64,000 nucleotides of DNA from positions 7,935,001-7,999,000 of the forward strand of contig NZ_FNTD01000004.1 of NCBI RefSeq assembly GCF_900104815.1, in the 5' to 3' direction. The notes under the pieces are model-generated. The model did not search any database. It had not been told where the DNA came from and saw only the letters and a list, made by a program, of their open reading frames with translations. Shown here in pieces: positions 43,532 through 52,248 of this stretch. The DNA comes from Streptomyces misionensis (GTDB taxonomy: Bacteria; Actinomycetota; Actinomycetes; Streptomycetales; Streptomycetaceae). Position numbers and translations under genes: made by a program. Every line of letters begins with the position of its first letter. Positions within the stretch are counted from its first letter, which is position 1.

Positions 43532-44611
43532 TCAGTCCGACGTCGCGGTGAACCGTCGCAGGAGCGGCAGGGGGTACCCCGCGGCGAGCAAGGGGCCGCG
43601 GACGTCGCGGTCGAGGTCGGGCAGATGGCCGAACAGGACGTCGGCAGGCCCGGTGATCTCCACGTCACCGCACGCCGCGGGCAGCAGGAGCGTCTCCGCG
43701 CGGCCGAGTTCTTCACTCCACGTACCGGTCCGCACCCGCACCGGGGCGCCGACGTTCGACAGGATGTGCGCGCTGCCGAAGGCGTGGCGCAAGGGGTCCG
43801 TGGTGCCCGCGCGCCAGCGTTCCAGGGCGAAGTAGGGGCCCGCGCAGAGGAAGACCCGCTCCACTCCGTCCCCGACGGCGACGCCCAATCCGGGCGTGAA
43901 GTCCGGGCGGTTCTCCAGGTCGGCCTGCCGCATCAACATGTCGAGGTTGGACCGGTGTTCCCGATCGCCCACCGGCGAGCCGTCCGTCATGTTCCAGCGC
44001 ATCGCGTGCTGCTGGATGTCGGACGTCTGCTCGATCTCGTAGACGAGGGTGTCCGGTCCGAAGCTGTGCAGGGTACCGCCGGGCACGTAGAGGGTCTCGC
44101 CCGCGCGCACCGGCAGACGGCGCAGTACGGCGTCGAAGTCCTGCGCCTCCAGCGCGGCCCGCAATCGGCCGGCCGTGACCCCCTCCTTGACGCCGCACAG
44201 GGCGGTCGCGCCGGGCGCGGCCTCCAGGATGTGCCAGGCCTCGGTCTTTCCGTTGGGCTGCCCCTCCAGGCGCCGGGCCGTCTCGTCGTCGGCGTGCAGA
44301 TGTACCGGCAGGGTGCCGGTGGCGTCGATGAACTTGGTCAGCACGGGGAAGCGCGCACCGGAGAAGCCGGCGCCCATCAGCGCTTCGGGCTGTTCGGACA
44401 GCACCTGGTGCAGGGTCCGGCCGGCCAGCGGGCCATTGGTCACCACACTGCGGTTGCCCTCGACGTCACTGCACTCCCACGTCTCCGCGACGCTCCAGTC
44501 GGGCAGGCCCCGTTTGCCCAGGCGGCGGGCGATGGCGTGGCCGCCGAAGACCAGGGGCTTCGCCGTGACGGTCAGCCGCAACGGGTACAGGGCCGCATCC
44601 CCGGGGCTCAC
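43532..44611 (-). CDS. Class I mannose-6-phosphate isomerase-like protein
   Basis: 359 residues from GTG 44611, which overlaps the stop of the SDR gene (GTGA). Cupin metalloenzyme: FPVLTKFIDATGTLPVHLHADDE and GKTEAWHIL carry the Zn ligands (Gln/His, His, Glu), and GGTLHSFGPDTLVYEIEQTSD holds the last His. The usual reaction is mannose-6-phosphate to fructose-6-phosphate. Compared with the standard bacterial enzyme the N-terminal QxH is replaced by VHLH, so related sugar substrates are possible. Confidence 0.85.
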   Translation of the reverse strand: MSPGDAALYPLRLTVTAKPLVFGGHAIARRLGKRGLPDWSVAETWECSDVEGNRSVVTNGPLAGRTLHQVLSEQPEALMGAGFSGARFPVLTKFIDATGTLPVHLHADDETARRLEGQPNGKTEAWHILEAAPGATALCGVKEGVTAGRLRAALEAQDFDAVLRRLPVRAGETLYVPGGTLHSFGPDTLVYEIEQTSDIQQHAMRWNMTDGSPVGDREHRSNLDMLMRQADLENRPDFTPGLGVAVGDGVERVFLCAGPYFALERWRAGTTDPLRHAFGSAHILSNVGAPVRVRTGTWSEELGRAETLLLPAACGDVEITGPADVLFGHLPDLDRDVRGPLLAAGYPLPLLRRFTATSD

Positions 44612-45447
44612 AGGATCGGCTGTCCGCCGGTGACGGCGACCCTGGCACCGGACACGTAGGCGGCCTCGTCGGACGCGAGCATGACGTACACCGGCGCCAG
44701 TTCGGCCGGTTGGCCGGGCCGCCCCAGCGGCACCTCCGAGCCGAAGCTCTCGACCTGCTCGGGCGGCATGGTCGCGGGGATGAGCGGCGTCCAGATCGGC
44801 CCCGGGGCGACGCTGTTGGCGCGAATGCCCTTCGACGCCAGCATCTGGGACAGCGAACCGACCATGTTGGCGATGCCCGCCTTGGTGGCGTTGTACGGCA
44901 GCAGCTGCGGCGGCGGGCTGTCGGAGTTGACCGAGGTGCTCCCGATGATCGACGCTCCGGGCCGCATGTGCGGGACCGCGGCCTTGGCCAGGTGGAAGAA
45001 CGCGCTGAGGTTGATGGCGAGCGTGCGGTCCCACTCCTCGTCGGGGATGTCCGTGAGGGAGTCGTGGGTCATCTGGAACGCGGCGTTGCTGACCAGTACG
45101 TCGACCCGGCCGAACTCCTCGACGGCCTTGTCGACGACGGAACGGCAGTGCGCCGGGTCGGCAAGGTCCCCGGGCACCAGTACGCACGTGCGGCCCGCCT
45201 CCCGCACCCACCGCGCGGTCTCCTCCGCGTCCTCGTGCTCGTCCAGGTAGGAGACCAGGACATCCGCGCCCTCACGGGCGTAGGCGATCGCCACCGCACG
45301 TCCGATTCCGCTGTCCCCGCCCGTGATCACCGCGGCCTTGCCGGCCAGCCGTCCCGAGCCCCGGTAGCTGTGTTCACCGTGGTCCGGCCGGGGCCTCATC
45401 TCGTCCGTCGTACCGGGCGGGACCTGCTGCTGGCGAGGCTGGGACAT
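44608..45447 (-). CDS. SDR oxidoreductase, general stress protein 39-like
   Basis: 279 residues, TGGAG upstream of ATG. The N-terminal extension rich in Gln/Pro, then GKAAVITGGDSGIGRAVAIAYAREGADV, followed by VSNAAFQMT and active site YNATKAG. The combination of extension and the DEHEDAEET motif is that of YdaD/GspA39-type stress SDRs (glucose-dehydrogenase-like). It is translationally coupled to the isomerase gene, which hints at sugar metabolism under stress. Confidence 0.88.
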   Translation of the reverse strand: MSQPRQQQVPPGTTDEMRPRPDHGEHSYRGSGRLAGKAAVITGGDSGIGRAVAIAYAREGADVLVSYLDEHEDAEETARWVREAGRTCVLVPGDLADPAHCRSVVDKAVEEFGRVDVLVSNAAFQMTHDSLTDIPDEEWDRTLAINLSAFFHLAKAAVPHMRPGASIIGSTSVNSDSPPPQLLPYNATKAGIANMVGSLSQMLASKGIRANSVAPGPIWTPLIPATMPPEQVESFGSEVPLGRPGQPAELAPVYVMLASDEAAYVSGARVAVTGGQPIL

Positions 45448-45731
45448 ACGGGCTCCACAGGGGACTCGGGCGGGGGTCGGTACCGGCGTCGAGCGGACCA
45501 GCGCCCCCGGTCAAGACGGTCGGGGCGCCGAGTACCCCACTGATCCCGGCACGCACATGGGGCGCGCGCTCGCGCTGCGTGCCGAACCCGCTGCACGCCG
45601 CCGAGCGACTCTGCCGGCCGTCTTCCCCGGGACATGCCGGATCCGGCCGGTGGGACGGCACGAGCGGCGTTTCCCGGCGGGAGCGCGCGGAACCCGGGGC
45701 GCCCGCACGAGGCACGGGCGCCCCGGAGTGC

Positions 45732-46007
45732 TCAGCCGCCCCAGATCGACCATGACGTGGCCCCGTGGACGGAGGCCAGGACGGCGAACAGGACCAGGTC
45801 TGCGATGCCGAGCCCCAGTCCGAGCAGCGCTCGCGAGCGGCGCGGGGTGTTTCGGCGCAGGGCGATGACGGCCAGCACGATGGCGATGGGGCCGAGGACC
45901 AGGTTGAGGACGAGCAGTCCCAGAAGCCCGAGGACGAAGGAGGCCACCGCCATGCCTTCGGTGTCCCGTCGGCCCGTGCGGACGGAGGGTGGTGCGGTCA
46001 GCCGCAT
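45732..46007 (-). CDS. DUF4190-like small membrane protein
   Basis: 91 residues. Two hydrophobic spans (GMAVASFVLGLLGLLVLNLVLGPIAIVLAVIAL and GLGLGIADLVLFAVLASV) separated by the basic RRNTPRRSR loop, as in DUF4190. Starts two bases after the stop of the 54-codon gene, so they form an operon. Function unknown. The 284 bases between its end and the SDR gene at 45447 hold nothing supported. Confidence 0.75.
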   Translation of the reverse strand: MRLTAPPSVRTGRRDTEGMAVASFVLGLLGLLVLNLVLGPIAIVLAVIALRRNTPRRSRALLGLGLGIADLVLFAVLASVHGATSWSIWGG

Positions 46008-46009
46008 GG

Positions 46010-46174
46010 TCAGGCCCTCCCCGTCCGGCCGCGCCGACGCCGCTCGCGCCCGGCGAACACGACGAGCCAGACGGCGATCACGGCGGCGGCCACCACGGTC
46101 ACGGGCCAGGGAAGGTACGCGGCCGAGCCCAGGACGATGCCCAGCAGAAGCAGGGCGACGACCAGGAAGAGCAT
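46010..46174 (-). CDS. 54-residue membrane protein
   Basis: ATG 46174 with GAGGAGGT six bases upstream. The sequence is MLFLVVALLLLGIVLGSAAY, then PWPVTVVAAAVIAVWLVVF and a basic Arg-rich end, giving two membrane spans with a cytoplasmic positive tail. Co-transcribed with the DUF4190-like gene. No family recognised. Confidence 0.75.
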   Translation of the reverse strand: MLFLVVALLLLGIVLGSAAYLPWPVTVVAAAVIAVWLVVFAGRERRRRGRTGRA

Positions 46175-46453
46175 GTCTACCTCCTCGGTCCGACGATGCC
46201 GGCGGCGGACGGCGCTTCGGTGTCCCGTCCGTACAGCGAACTCGGCGGCCGTATCCTCAACGCGTTCATGACATCGCCGGTTACCCGCGGGCGCGCGTCT
46301 CACGCGCCCGGGGTGCCACGGACCGGTGCCCAGGCACACGCGTATGCGGCGACTCCCTGCCGTCGTCACCCGGCCACGGCCCGCACGGGCCCCAGCCGCC
46401 CTGCGCCCGCGCGGTGTTGATCCGCGGCACCCCGTCCGGTCCGGTGCCTGTTT

Positions 46454-47572
46454 TCAGGCGCCCTGCGGTGGCAGGATGTCGTCCAGAACCTTCGCGCACT
46501 CCAGGGCGGCCTGACCCGAGCGGGGAAGCATGACGCTTTCGTAGGCCCGGACCGCGTCCTCGACGGTGGACTCGGCGATGAGGGCGCCGGCCAGGTCGGT
46601 GCCGTCGAGCATGGCGAGGTTCGCGCCGAGCCCGACCGGCGGCATCAAGTGGGCGGCGTCGCCCAGCAGGGTGATGCCGGGGACGTGCTCCCAGGTGTGC
46701 GGTGCGGGCAGCACGAACACGGGCCGTGGGATGAATCCGCCGTCGTTGCGGCGTACGAAGTCGAGCAGGCTCTCGTCCCAGCCCTTGAGCAGGTCCACCA
46801 GATACCGGCGTACGCTTTCGACGTCATCGAGGGTCACACCCGCTGCCACGTGCCAGTCCTGCGGGGCGCGGAAGGCGATGTAGACGCGGATGTTGCCCTG
46901 GCTGTTGCGCTGCGCCAGCAGAGCCTTGTCGCCGTTGCTCGCCAGCATGGTGCCGTCGCCGACGAGGGCGGCCAGCGAGGGATGGCGGGTGTCGCAGTCG
47001 GCGAAGCCGGCTTCCATGAAGGTGACGCCGTTGTAGGCGGGCGCGGCGTCGGACACGGACGGGCGGACGCGGGACCAGGCCCCGTCGGCACCGATCACCA
47101 GGTCCGCCGTTTCCGTGCTCCCGTCCTCGAACAGGAGCTGCCAGGTGCCGTCTTCGTCCTCGCCCGCAGTGACAGCGGTCACGGCACGGTCCCATCGGAC
47201 GGTGCCCGCGGCGAGGGAGTCCAGGAGGAGGGCGCGCAGTTGGCCGCGGTCGATCTCGGGGCTGTCGTCGTCGTGACTGGGCGGCCCGGGGACGGGCAGG
47301 ACGGCGGCGGTCGCGGGGTCGAGTATGCGCCACTCCTGGCTCTCCGGGCGGGACAGGGCGCGGAACTCGTCGATCAGACCCGCCGCACGCAGCGCCACCT
47401 GTCCGGTACCGGAATGGATGTCGAGGCTGCCGCCCTGGGGGCGGGCGTCCGCGGAGGCCTCGCGTTCGTAGACGGTGACCGATCGGCCGTGACGTTGCAG
47501 GGCCCGGGCACAGGCGAGGCCACCGAGGCCGGCGCCGACGATGGCGATGCGGGCGTTGGCTGTGGAGGGCAT
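46454..47572 (-). CDS. FAD-dependent monooxygenase, TetX-like group
   Basis: 372 residues. FAD-binding loop IAIVGAGLGGLACARALQRHG, the DIHSGTGQVALRAAGL segment after the first strand, DLVIGADGAWSRVRP and GDAAHLMPPVGLGANLAMLDGTDLAGAL. These are the three signatures of class A flavin hydroxylases, with the DIHSGTGQ form seen in TetX-like enzymes. Function could be antibiotic inactivation or hydroxylation of an aromatic. An AT-rich dyad lies 88 bases upstream of the start. No regulator gene is adjacent. Confidence 0.88.
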   Translation of the reverse strand: MPSTANARIAIVGAGLGGLACARALQRHGRSVTVYEREASADARPQGGSLDIHSGTGQVALRAAGLIDEFRALSRPESQEWRILDPATAAVLPVPGPPSHDDDSPEIDRGQLRALLLDSLAAGTVRWDRAVTAVTAGEDEDGTWQLLFEDGSTETADLVIGADGAWSRVRPSVSDAAPAYNGVTFMEAGFADCDTRHPSLAALVGDGTMLASNGDKALLAQRNSQGNIRVYIAFRAPQDWHVAAGVTLDDVESVRRYLVDLLKGWDESLLDFVRRNDGGFIPRPVFVLPAPHTWEHVPGITLLGDAAHLMPPVGLGANLAMLDGTDLAGALIAESTVEDAVRAYESVMLPRSGQAALECAKVLDDILPPQGA

Positions 47573-48297
47573 GGGATGTACTGCCTCTCAGCAGGTTGAT
47601 GGGCTGCCACCGGGAATTCCGGCGCTCCGCCACGAAAGCACAGCCGCACTCGAAGCAGCTAACGATTAATCAGTTCCCGGCTGCCGCGGGTCTTCACACG
47701 ATCTGCCCATGCGTGATATCTGCGGATCACACCGCCGAAGAGACGACCTGGTGGAAGTGCTCGCGCGTCCGCGGCCCAGTCGCGTACCAACTGGGCAGGA
47801 GGCCTTCGCAGAGCACGGCCGGGATCTCCTCGCCCGGCGGTTCCGCCCCCGGATACAGCGGCCGGCGTGGCGGCGAACCGGGACGCGGCCGGAAGGTCGA
47901 CGGCCGCTCTGCGCCGGCCGACCTCCAGGCGGAGATCACCCAGGCCCGATGAAGGCCGGAGGCGGGTTCACGCAGGACGGCGCGGTCGTCGGTGCCCGCG
48001 GGTGGCCGCGGTGCGCCGGCGGTTTCGGGGACGGGCCATCCGCGGCCGTGCGTGTGAGGAAGCGGTGACCGTGGGACTCGGCGGACGCGGGCCGTTCCCC
48101 CCGCACGAGCGGCCCGGCCATCCGGGCCGCCCCCGCCCACACCGGGGAGCCCGGCGTTCCCGGTGCGGGCAGGGGCCGCGTGGCACTCGCGGCTTGCGGG
48201 CCACCGACCGGGTGGACGGCCGACCAGAGAAGGGCCTACCGAGCGGAGGAAGGGGCCGGGTGACCGAGAACAGTTTCCTCACGGGGCGGACCAGGCC
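47573..48297. other. 725-base region with a possible gene fragment
   Basis: Contains the promoter of the monooxygenase gene and the AT-rich dyad. Between about 47860 and 47727 the minus strand has strong G/C third-position bias and reads PGEEIPAVLCEGLLPSWYA, ending in FHQVVSSAV and a stop, with no believable start. I read this as the end of a degraded gene of unknown family. Nothing else is supported before 48298. Confidence 0.35.
47660..47675. promoter_or_regulatory. AT-rich dyad upstream of the monooxygenase
   Basis: TAACGATTAATCAGTT, with the perfect 8-base core GATTAATC and outer AAC/GTT. It is conspicuous in a roughly 70 percent GC region and fits a MarR or TetR operator or the promoter of the leftward gene, 88 bases from its ATG. 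Confidence 0.4.
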
Positions 48298-48606
48298 GTG
48301 AAACGCGGCAAGCAGTACGCCGTTGCCGCCTCGGGACAGTGGACCGACGAGGAGGACGGCCGGCGCAGGCTGCCCGCCGGCGAGGTCCATGCCTGGGAGC
48401 CGGGCCGCAACGAGACCGTCTGCGGGCTGTCCCTCAGCCGCTCGCAACTGGCCCGCTTCCCGCACGTCGGCCGGCCCGACACCTTCCCGGAATCCGGCGG
48501 CACCGCCGACCGGGTACAGCGGGTATGCCCACGCTGCGCCTCCGTCGCCGGGCGCCGCGGCAGTGACGCCCGCCCACGCTGGCACCGCGTCCGTCCCCGT
48601 CCATGA
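48298..48606 (+). CDS. Small Cys-containing conserved protein
   Basis: 102 residues from GTG 48298. It contains AWEPGRNETVCGLSLSRSQL, then ARFPHVGRPDTFPESGG and VQRVCPRCASV. The C-G-L and C-P-R-C cysteines suggest a small zinc-binding unit. I recognise the HAWxxGxNxxxCGLxLSRSQL pattern as a family of streptomycete hypothetical proteins without known role. The ribosome site is weak. Confidence 0.65.
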   Translation: MKRGKQYAVAASGQWTDEEDGRRRLPAGEVHAWEPGRNETVCGLSLSRSQLARFPHVGRPDTFPESGGTADRVQRVCPRCASVAGRRGSDARPRWHRVRPRP

Positions 48607-48756
48607 GCGCCGCATCGGCGCCCACGAAGCCAACTGCCCCGGTGGACGATCACTGCTCGCCCGAGGCCCGGGAGGAGTCGGCGATGCGACGTCATGGCCC
48701 GGCGGACGCAGCCGTCACCTCGCCCGGATGCCGCCGGCGAAGTGAGGGGCCCTGCC

Positions 48757-49420
48757 ATGGCTGACAGGGCCGCGGCCGCCCTGGCGCTGCTACGGATGGT
48801 CCAGGCCGGCCACACGGTCACGCTGGAGCGGCTTGCGGACCTGGTCGCCGAGCACGCAGCCGAAGCCGGGCTGCGCGACGTCGCCGTCTTCGTCGTCGAC
48901 ATCCGCGAGACGGTGCTGCGCCGACTCACCGGCAAAGGAGGCGACGCCGCAGGCGGAGGCCAGGAGGTCTCCAAGGCGGCTTGGCCGGCCAGGCGTACCG
49001 GCGTGTGGACATGCTCGCCGAGCCGGCGCCCGGCAGGATGACGGGCGGGCGCCGGCGGTGGTGGGTCGCCGTCACCGACGGCGTGGAGCGGCTGGGCGTG
49101 GTGCGCGCCGACAGCGGCATCCTGGCGGACCCGGACATCGCGAGCGGCCGGCTGACCTGGATCAACCGCGGCCATCTCCTGCCGATCCTCATCCGCGGCG
49201 ATCGCTGGACGACCGAGCTGGCCTGCCCACCGGACGGACCCATGGGGGCCGATCTGGGCCTGCCGGTGACCGAGCGCACCGAGCAGCTGCAGCCCGGAGA
49301 CCGCCTGCTGTGCTACCCGGACGGGATCACCGAGGCCCGTGACGCCCACGGTGACGAGTTCGGCCGGGACCGGTTCGTCGGCGACCGTCCTGCTCGCCGA
49401 GTGGCGCGGCGGTTACCGCA
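48757..49420 (+). pseudogene. Decayed GAF/SpoIIE-type PP2C phosphatase gene
   Basis: Pieces of one family protein occur in order but in different frames. ADRAAAALALLRMVQ and DVAVFVVDIRETVLRRLTG in the first frame; AGQAYRRVDMLAEP and WWVAVTDGVERLGVVRADS after a frameshift close to 48980; then an abrupt jump to GILADPDIASGRLTWINRGH, which normally lies some 150 residues further on; PGDRLLCYPDGITEA and EFGRDRFVG; and a third piece TVLLAEWR in yet another frame at about 49388-49410. The metal-binding first half of the phosphatase domain is missing. At least one frameshift and two internal deletions make a functional product unlikely. Confidence 0.8.
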
Positions 49421-49450
49421 CACATGTGACTCACGTCACACCCCAAATAA

Positions 49451-49494
49451 ATGAACGGTGCGTTCATTACATGCTTATATGGACGTGCCGTTCA
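49451..49494. promoter_or_regulatory. Palindrome plus degenerate second copy before the SDR-SDR-TetR unit
   Basis: ATGAACG-GTG-CGTTCAT (49451-49467) is a perfect 7-3-7 dyad. A second site TGGACG-TGC-CGTTCA (49480-49494) shares one half exactly, centres 28 bases apart, with TATATG between them as a possible -10. The TetR protein encoded at the end of the unit (51391) is the natural candidate to bind here. Confidence 0.75.
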
Positions 49495-49526
49495 CATACT
49501 GCTTCGTGAAAGTCCAGGAGGCCACC

Positions 49527-50270
49527 ATGTCCAGCACCACCACGACCCCTCGCGTCGCTCTCGTCACCGGAGGCTCGGGCGGCATCGGCCGCGCCGTCGT
49601 CGAACGCCTGGCCGCCGACGGGTACGCCGTCGGCGTGCACTACGCCGGCAACGCGGCTCGTGCCACGGAGATCGTCGACCAGGTCACGGCCGACGGCGGC
49701 CGCGCCATCGCGGTCGGTGCGGACGTCGCGGACGAGACCGCGATGGCCGCGGCGTTCGACGCGGTCGAGGCCGCGTTCGGCGGTGTCGATGTCGTCGTCA
49801 ACACCGCCGGGATCATGCTGCTGTCCCCGATCGCCACGCTCGACCTGGCCGACTTCGACCGCATGCACCGCACCAACGTCCGCGGCACGTTCGTCGTCTC
49901 GCAGCTCGCCGCGAACCGGGTACGCCCCGGTGGCGCCATCGTGAACTTCTCCACGTCGGTCACCCGCACCCAGTTCCCCGCCTACGGCGCCTACGTCGCC
50001 TCCAAGGCCGCGGTCGAAGGCATCACCTTGATCCTGGCGCGCGAGCTGCGCGGCAAGGACATCACCGTCAACGCCGTCGCCCCCGGGCCCACTGCCACCG
50101 CACTGTTCCTGGAGGGCAAGGACGAGGCCGCCGTCGACCAGCTTGCCAAGGCGGTGCCGCTCGAGCGACTGGGCCGGCCCACGGACATCGCCGAGACCGT
50201 CGCGTTCCTCGCCGGACCGGCCCGCTGGGTCAACGGGCAGGTTCTGTTCACCAACGGCGGCCTGGCCTGA
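49527..50270 (+). CDS. SDR oxidoreductase 1 of TetR-controlled unit
   Basis: 247 residues from ATG 49527 (CAGGAGG upstream); a longer frame from 49458 runs through the operator and is rejected. Classical SDR: ALVTGGSGGIGRAVVERLAA, NTAGIMLLSP, STSVTRTQFPAYGAYVASKAA, and the C-terminal WVNGQVLFTNGGLA of FabG-like members. Likely NADP-dependent ketoreductase or quinone/aldehyde-detoxifying enzyme. It forms a unit with a second SDR and a TetR regulator. Confidence 0.9.
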   Translation: MSSTTTTPRVALVTGGSGGIGRAVVERLAADGYAVGVHYAGNAARATEIVDQVTADGGRAIAVGADVADETAMAAAFDAVEAAFGGVDVVVNTAGIMLLSPIATLDLADFDRMHRTNVRGTFVVSQLAANRVRPGGAIVNFSTSVTRTQFPAYGAYVASKAAVEGITLILARELRGKDITVNAVAPGPTATALFLEGKDEAAVDQLAKAVPLERLGRPTDIAETVAFLAGPARWVNGQVLFTNGGLA

Positions 50271-50323
50271 GCCGGTCCACCGGATCCCGCCGACCGTCCC
50301 TCTTCGAGACAAGGGAACACACC

Positions 50324-51226
50324 ATGCCCACCCAGCGGATCGTGCTGATCACCGGGGCCTCCAGCGGGTTCGGAGCCCTGACCGCCCGCGCCGTAGCCGA
50401 CCACGGCGACACCGTTTACGCCGGCATGCGCGACACCACCGGCCGCAACGCCCCGGCCGTCCGGGACGCCGCCGACTACTCCGAGGAGCACCACGCCGAC
50501 CTGCGCGCCATCGAACTCGACGTGAACCACCAGGAGTCCGTCGACAACGCCGTCGCCCAGATCCTCGCCGAGCACGGCCGGATCGACGTCCTGATCCACA
50601 ACGCCGGCCACATGGTGGTCGGCCCGGCCGAGGCCTTCACCGCCGAGCAGCTCGCCGAGCTGTACAACGTCAACGTCCTGTCCACTCAGCGGGTCAACCG
50701 GGCCGTGCTGCCCGGGATGCGGGAACGCGGTGCCGGCCTGGTCGTGTGGGTCTCCAGTTCCAGCGTCAAGGGCGGTACGCCGCCCTACCTCGCACCGTAC
50801 TTCGCGGCAAAGGCCGGCATGGACTCCCTCGCGGTCAGTTACGCCGCCGAGCTCGCACGTTGGGGGGTGGAGACCTCGATCGTGGTGCCGGGTTCGTTCA
50901 CCCGCGGGACCAACCACTTCGCCCACGCCGGCCAGCCCGCCGACGCCGCGGTCGAGGCCGCCTACGAGACCCGGTACGCGGGACTGATGGAGCAGGTCGC
51001 GGGCAAGCTCGCGGCCCTGTCCCCGGCGGACGCCCACGCATCCATGGTGTCCGACGAGATAGCCCGCATCGTCGCCCTGCCCGAGGGCGCCCGGCCCTAC
51101 CGTGTGCACATCGATCCGGCCGACGACGGGTCCGAGGAAGTTTCCGAGGTGGCCGACCGCATCCGCAGCGAGTTCCTCACCCGCATCGGCCTGGACGACC
51201 TGCTGTCGGTCAAGACGCGGCACTGA
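50324..51226 (+). CDS. SDR oxidoreductase 2 of TetR-controlled unit
   Basis: 300 residues, AAGGGA upstream, 53 bases after SDR 1. Motifs: VLITGASSGFGALTARAVAD, IHNAGHMVVGP, VSSSSVKGGTPPYLAPYFAAKAG with the catalytic Ser, Tyr and Lys. The long C-terminal extension (DADRIRSEFLTRIGL-like) resembles SDRs active on steroids or aromatic alcohols. The different SDR subtypes suggest successive or parallel steps on one compound. Confidence 0.9.
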   Translation: MPTQRIVLITGASSGFGALTARAVADHGDTVYAGMRDTTGRNAPAVRDAADYSEEHHADLRAIELDVNHQESVDNAVAQILAEHGRIDVLIHNAGHMVVGPAEAFTAEQLAELYNVNVLSTQRVNRAVLPGMRERGAGLVVWVSSSSVKGGTPPYLAPYFAAKAGMDSLAVSYAAELARWGVETSIVVPGSFTRGTNHFAHAGQPADAAVEAAYETRYAGLMEQVAGKLAALSPADAHASMVSDEIARIVALPEGARPYRVHIDPADDGSEEVSEVADRIRSEFLTRIGLDDLLSVKTRH

Positions 51227-51390
51227 GGCAAGCGGACGGCGACGGGTGCAACGGCCGTGCGCCCGACGACGTTCCGCCTCCACGACGGCCCCCACGGCGT
51301 TCCGCCCCTACGACGGCCCCCCGGCGAGCCCGCGCACGCCCGGCGCTCAGGCCCCGATCCCCGACGACCCCGACCCTTTCAGGAGACCCC

Positions 51391-52023
51391 GTGACCACCC
51401 AACCGGGTCAGACCACCCCGGAACCGAGGCCGCGCCCGCGCGGTCGCGGTCGGCGTCCCGCCGACGAGGTCCGTGCCGACGTCCTCGAAGCCGTCGGACG
51501 GCTGATGCTGAGCGAGGGGATGGCCGACCTGACGTTCGAACGGGTCGCCAAGGCCGCCGGTGTCAGCAAGACCACCTTGTACAAGTGGTGGCAGTCACCC
51601 GGCGCCCTCGCCCTCGACGGGTACTTCCACGCCGTACGCGCCACCCTGTCCTTCCCCGACACCGGCAACGTCCGCGAGGACCTGCGCGACCAGCTCCACC
51701 ACCACCGCCAGGTCATGGCCGGCCCCGGGGGCCGCGCCCTGCTCGAACTCATCGGCGCCTCCCAGACCGACCCCGACCTCGCACGCGCCTACCGCGCCCT
51801 GTACTCCTCCGGCAGGCGCGAACTGGCCTACCAGCGTCTGACCCGCGCCAAGGAGCAGGGCCAGATCCGCGAGGACGTCGACGTGCGGGTCCTCGTCGAC
51901 CAACTCTGGGGCGCCGTCTACCACCGCAGTCTGATCCCCGACGAGCCCGTCACCCCCGAGTTCGTCGACGCCCTCGTCGACAACCTCTTCGACGGCATCC
52001 GGCCCCCGGAGCAAAAGCCGTAG
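51391..52023 (+). CDS. TetR-family regulator of the SDR unit
   Basis: 210 residues, GTG with CAGGAGA upstream. An Arg-rich N-terminal arm (PRPRGRGRRP) precedes the DNA-binding domain VLEAVGRLMLSEGMADLTFERVAKAAGVSKTTLYKWWQSP. The C-terminal region with QVMAGPGGRALLELIGASQTDPDLARAYRALY is that of TetR_C_11-like regulators. It lies at the 3' end of the two SDR genes (164-base gap) and probably represses from the palindromes at 49451-49494. The 225 bases after it, to 52248, hold nothing supported. Confidence 0.9.
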   Translation: MTTQPGQTTPEPRPRPRGRGRRPADEVRADVLEAVGRLMLSEGMADLTFERVAKAAGVSKTTLYKWWQSPGALALDGYFHAVRATLSFPDTGNVREDLRDQLHHHRQVMAGPGGRALLELIGASQTDPDLARAYRALYSSGRRELAYQRLTRAKEQGQIREDVDVRVLVDQLWGAVYHRSLIPDEPVTPEFVDALVDNLFDGIRPPEQKP

Positions 52024-52248
52024 CCCGAACCGGACGATCGCCCGCCGTCCGAAAGCCGCCCGCGTGGGGCAGGGCCGGTACGTCCAAGGGTGCTGCGTCT
52101 TCTTGACATGACCAGGATTGGTTCCTGCCGGAGGGCTCCAGACCATACGTTCGTGACCGCCAGACGGGAATGGCCCGAACACACCGGGATTCAGTGCGAG
52201 TCGGCGTGCCCCCGGCCTTCGTCCGCGGGGAGGCATGGAGGTGAAGGA

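Noticed and set aside
48163..48606. Longer version of the small Cys-containing protein starting at 48163
   Set aside because: The added 45 residues are not part of the conserved pattern and have Arg/Gly-rich low complexity; GTG 48298 fits the conserved block.
52024..52248. Possible gene or promoter with TTGACA near 52103
   Set aside because: It lies between convergent genes, no matching -10 at the right distance or ORF follows, and codon bias is absent.
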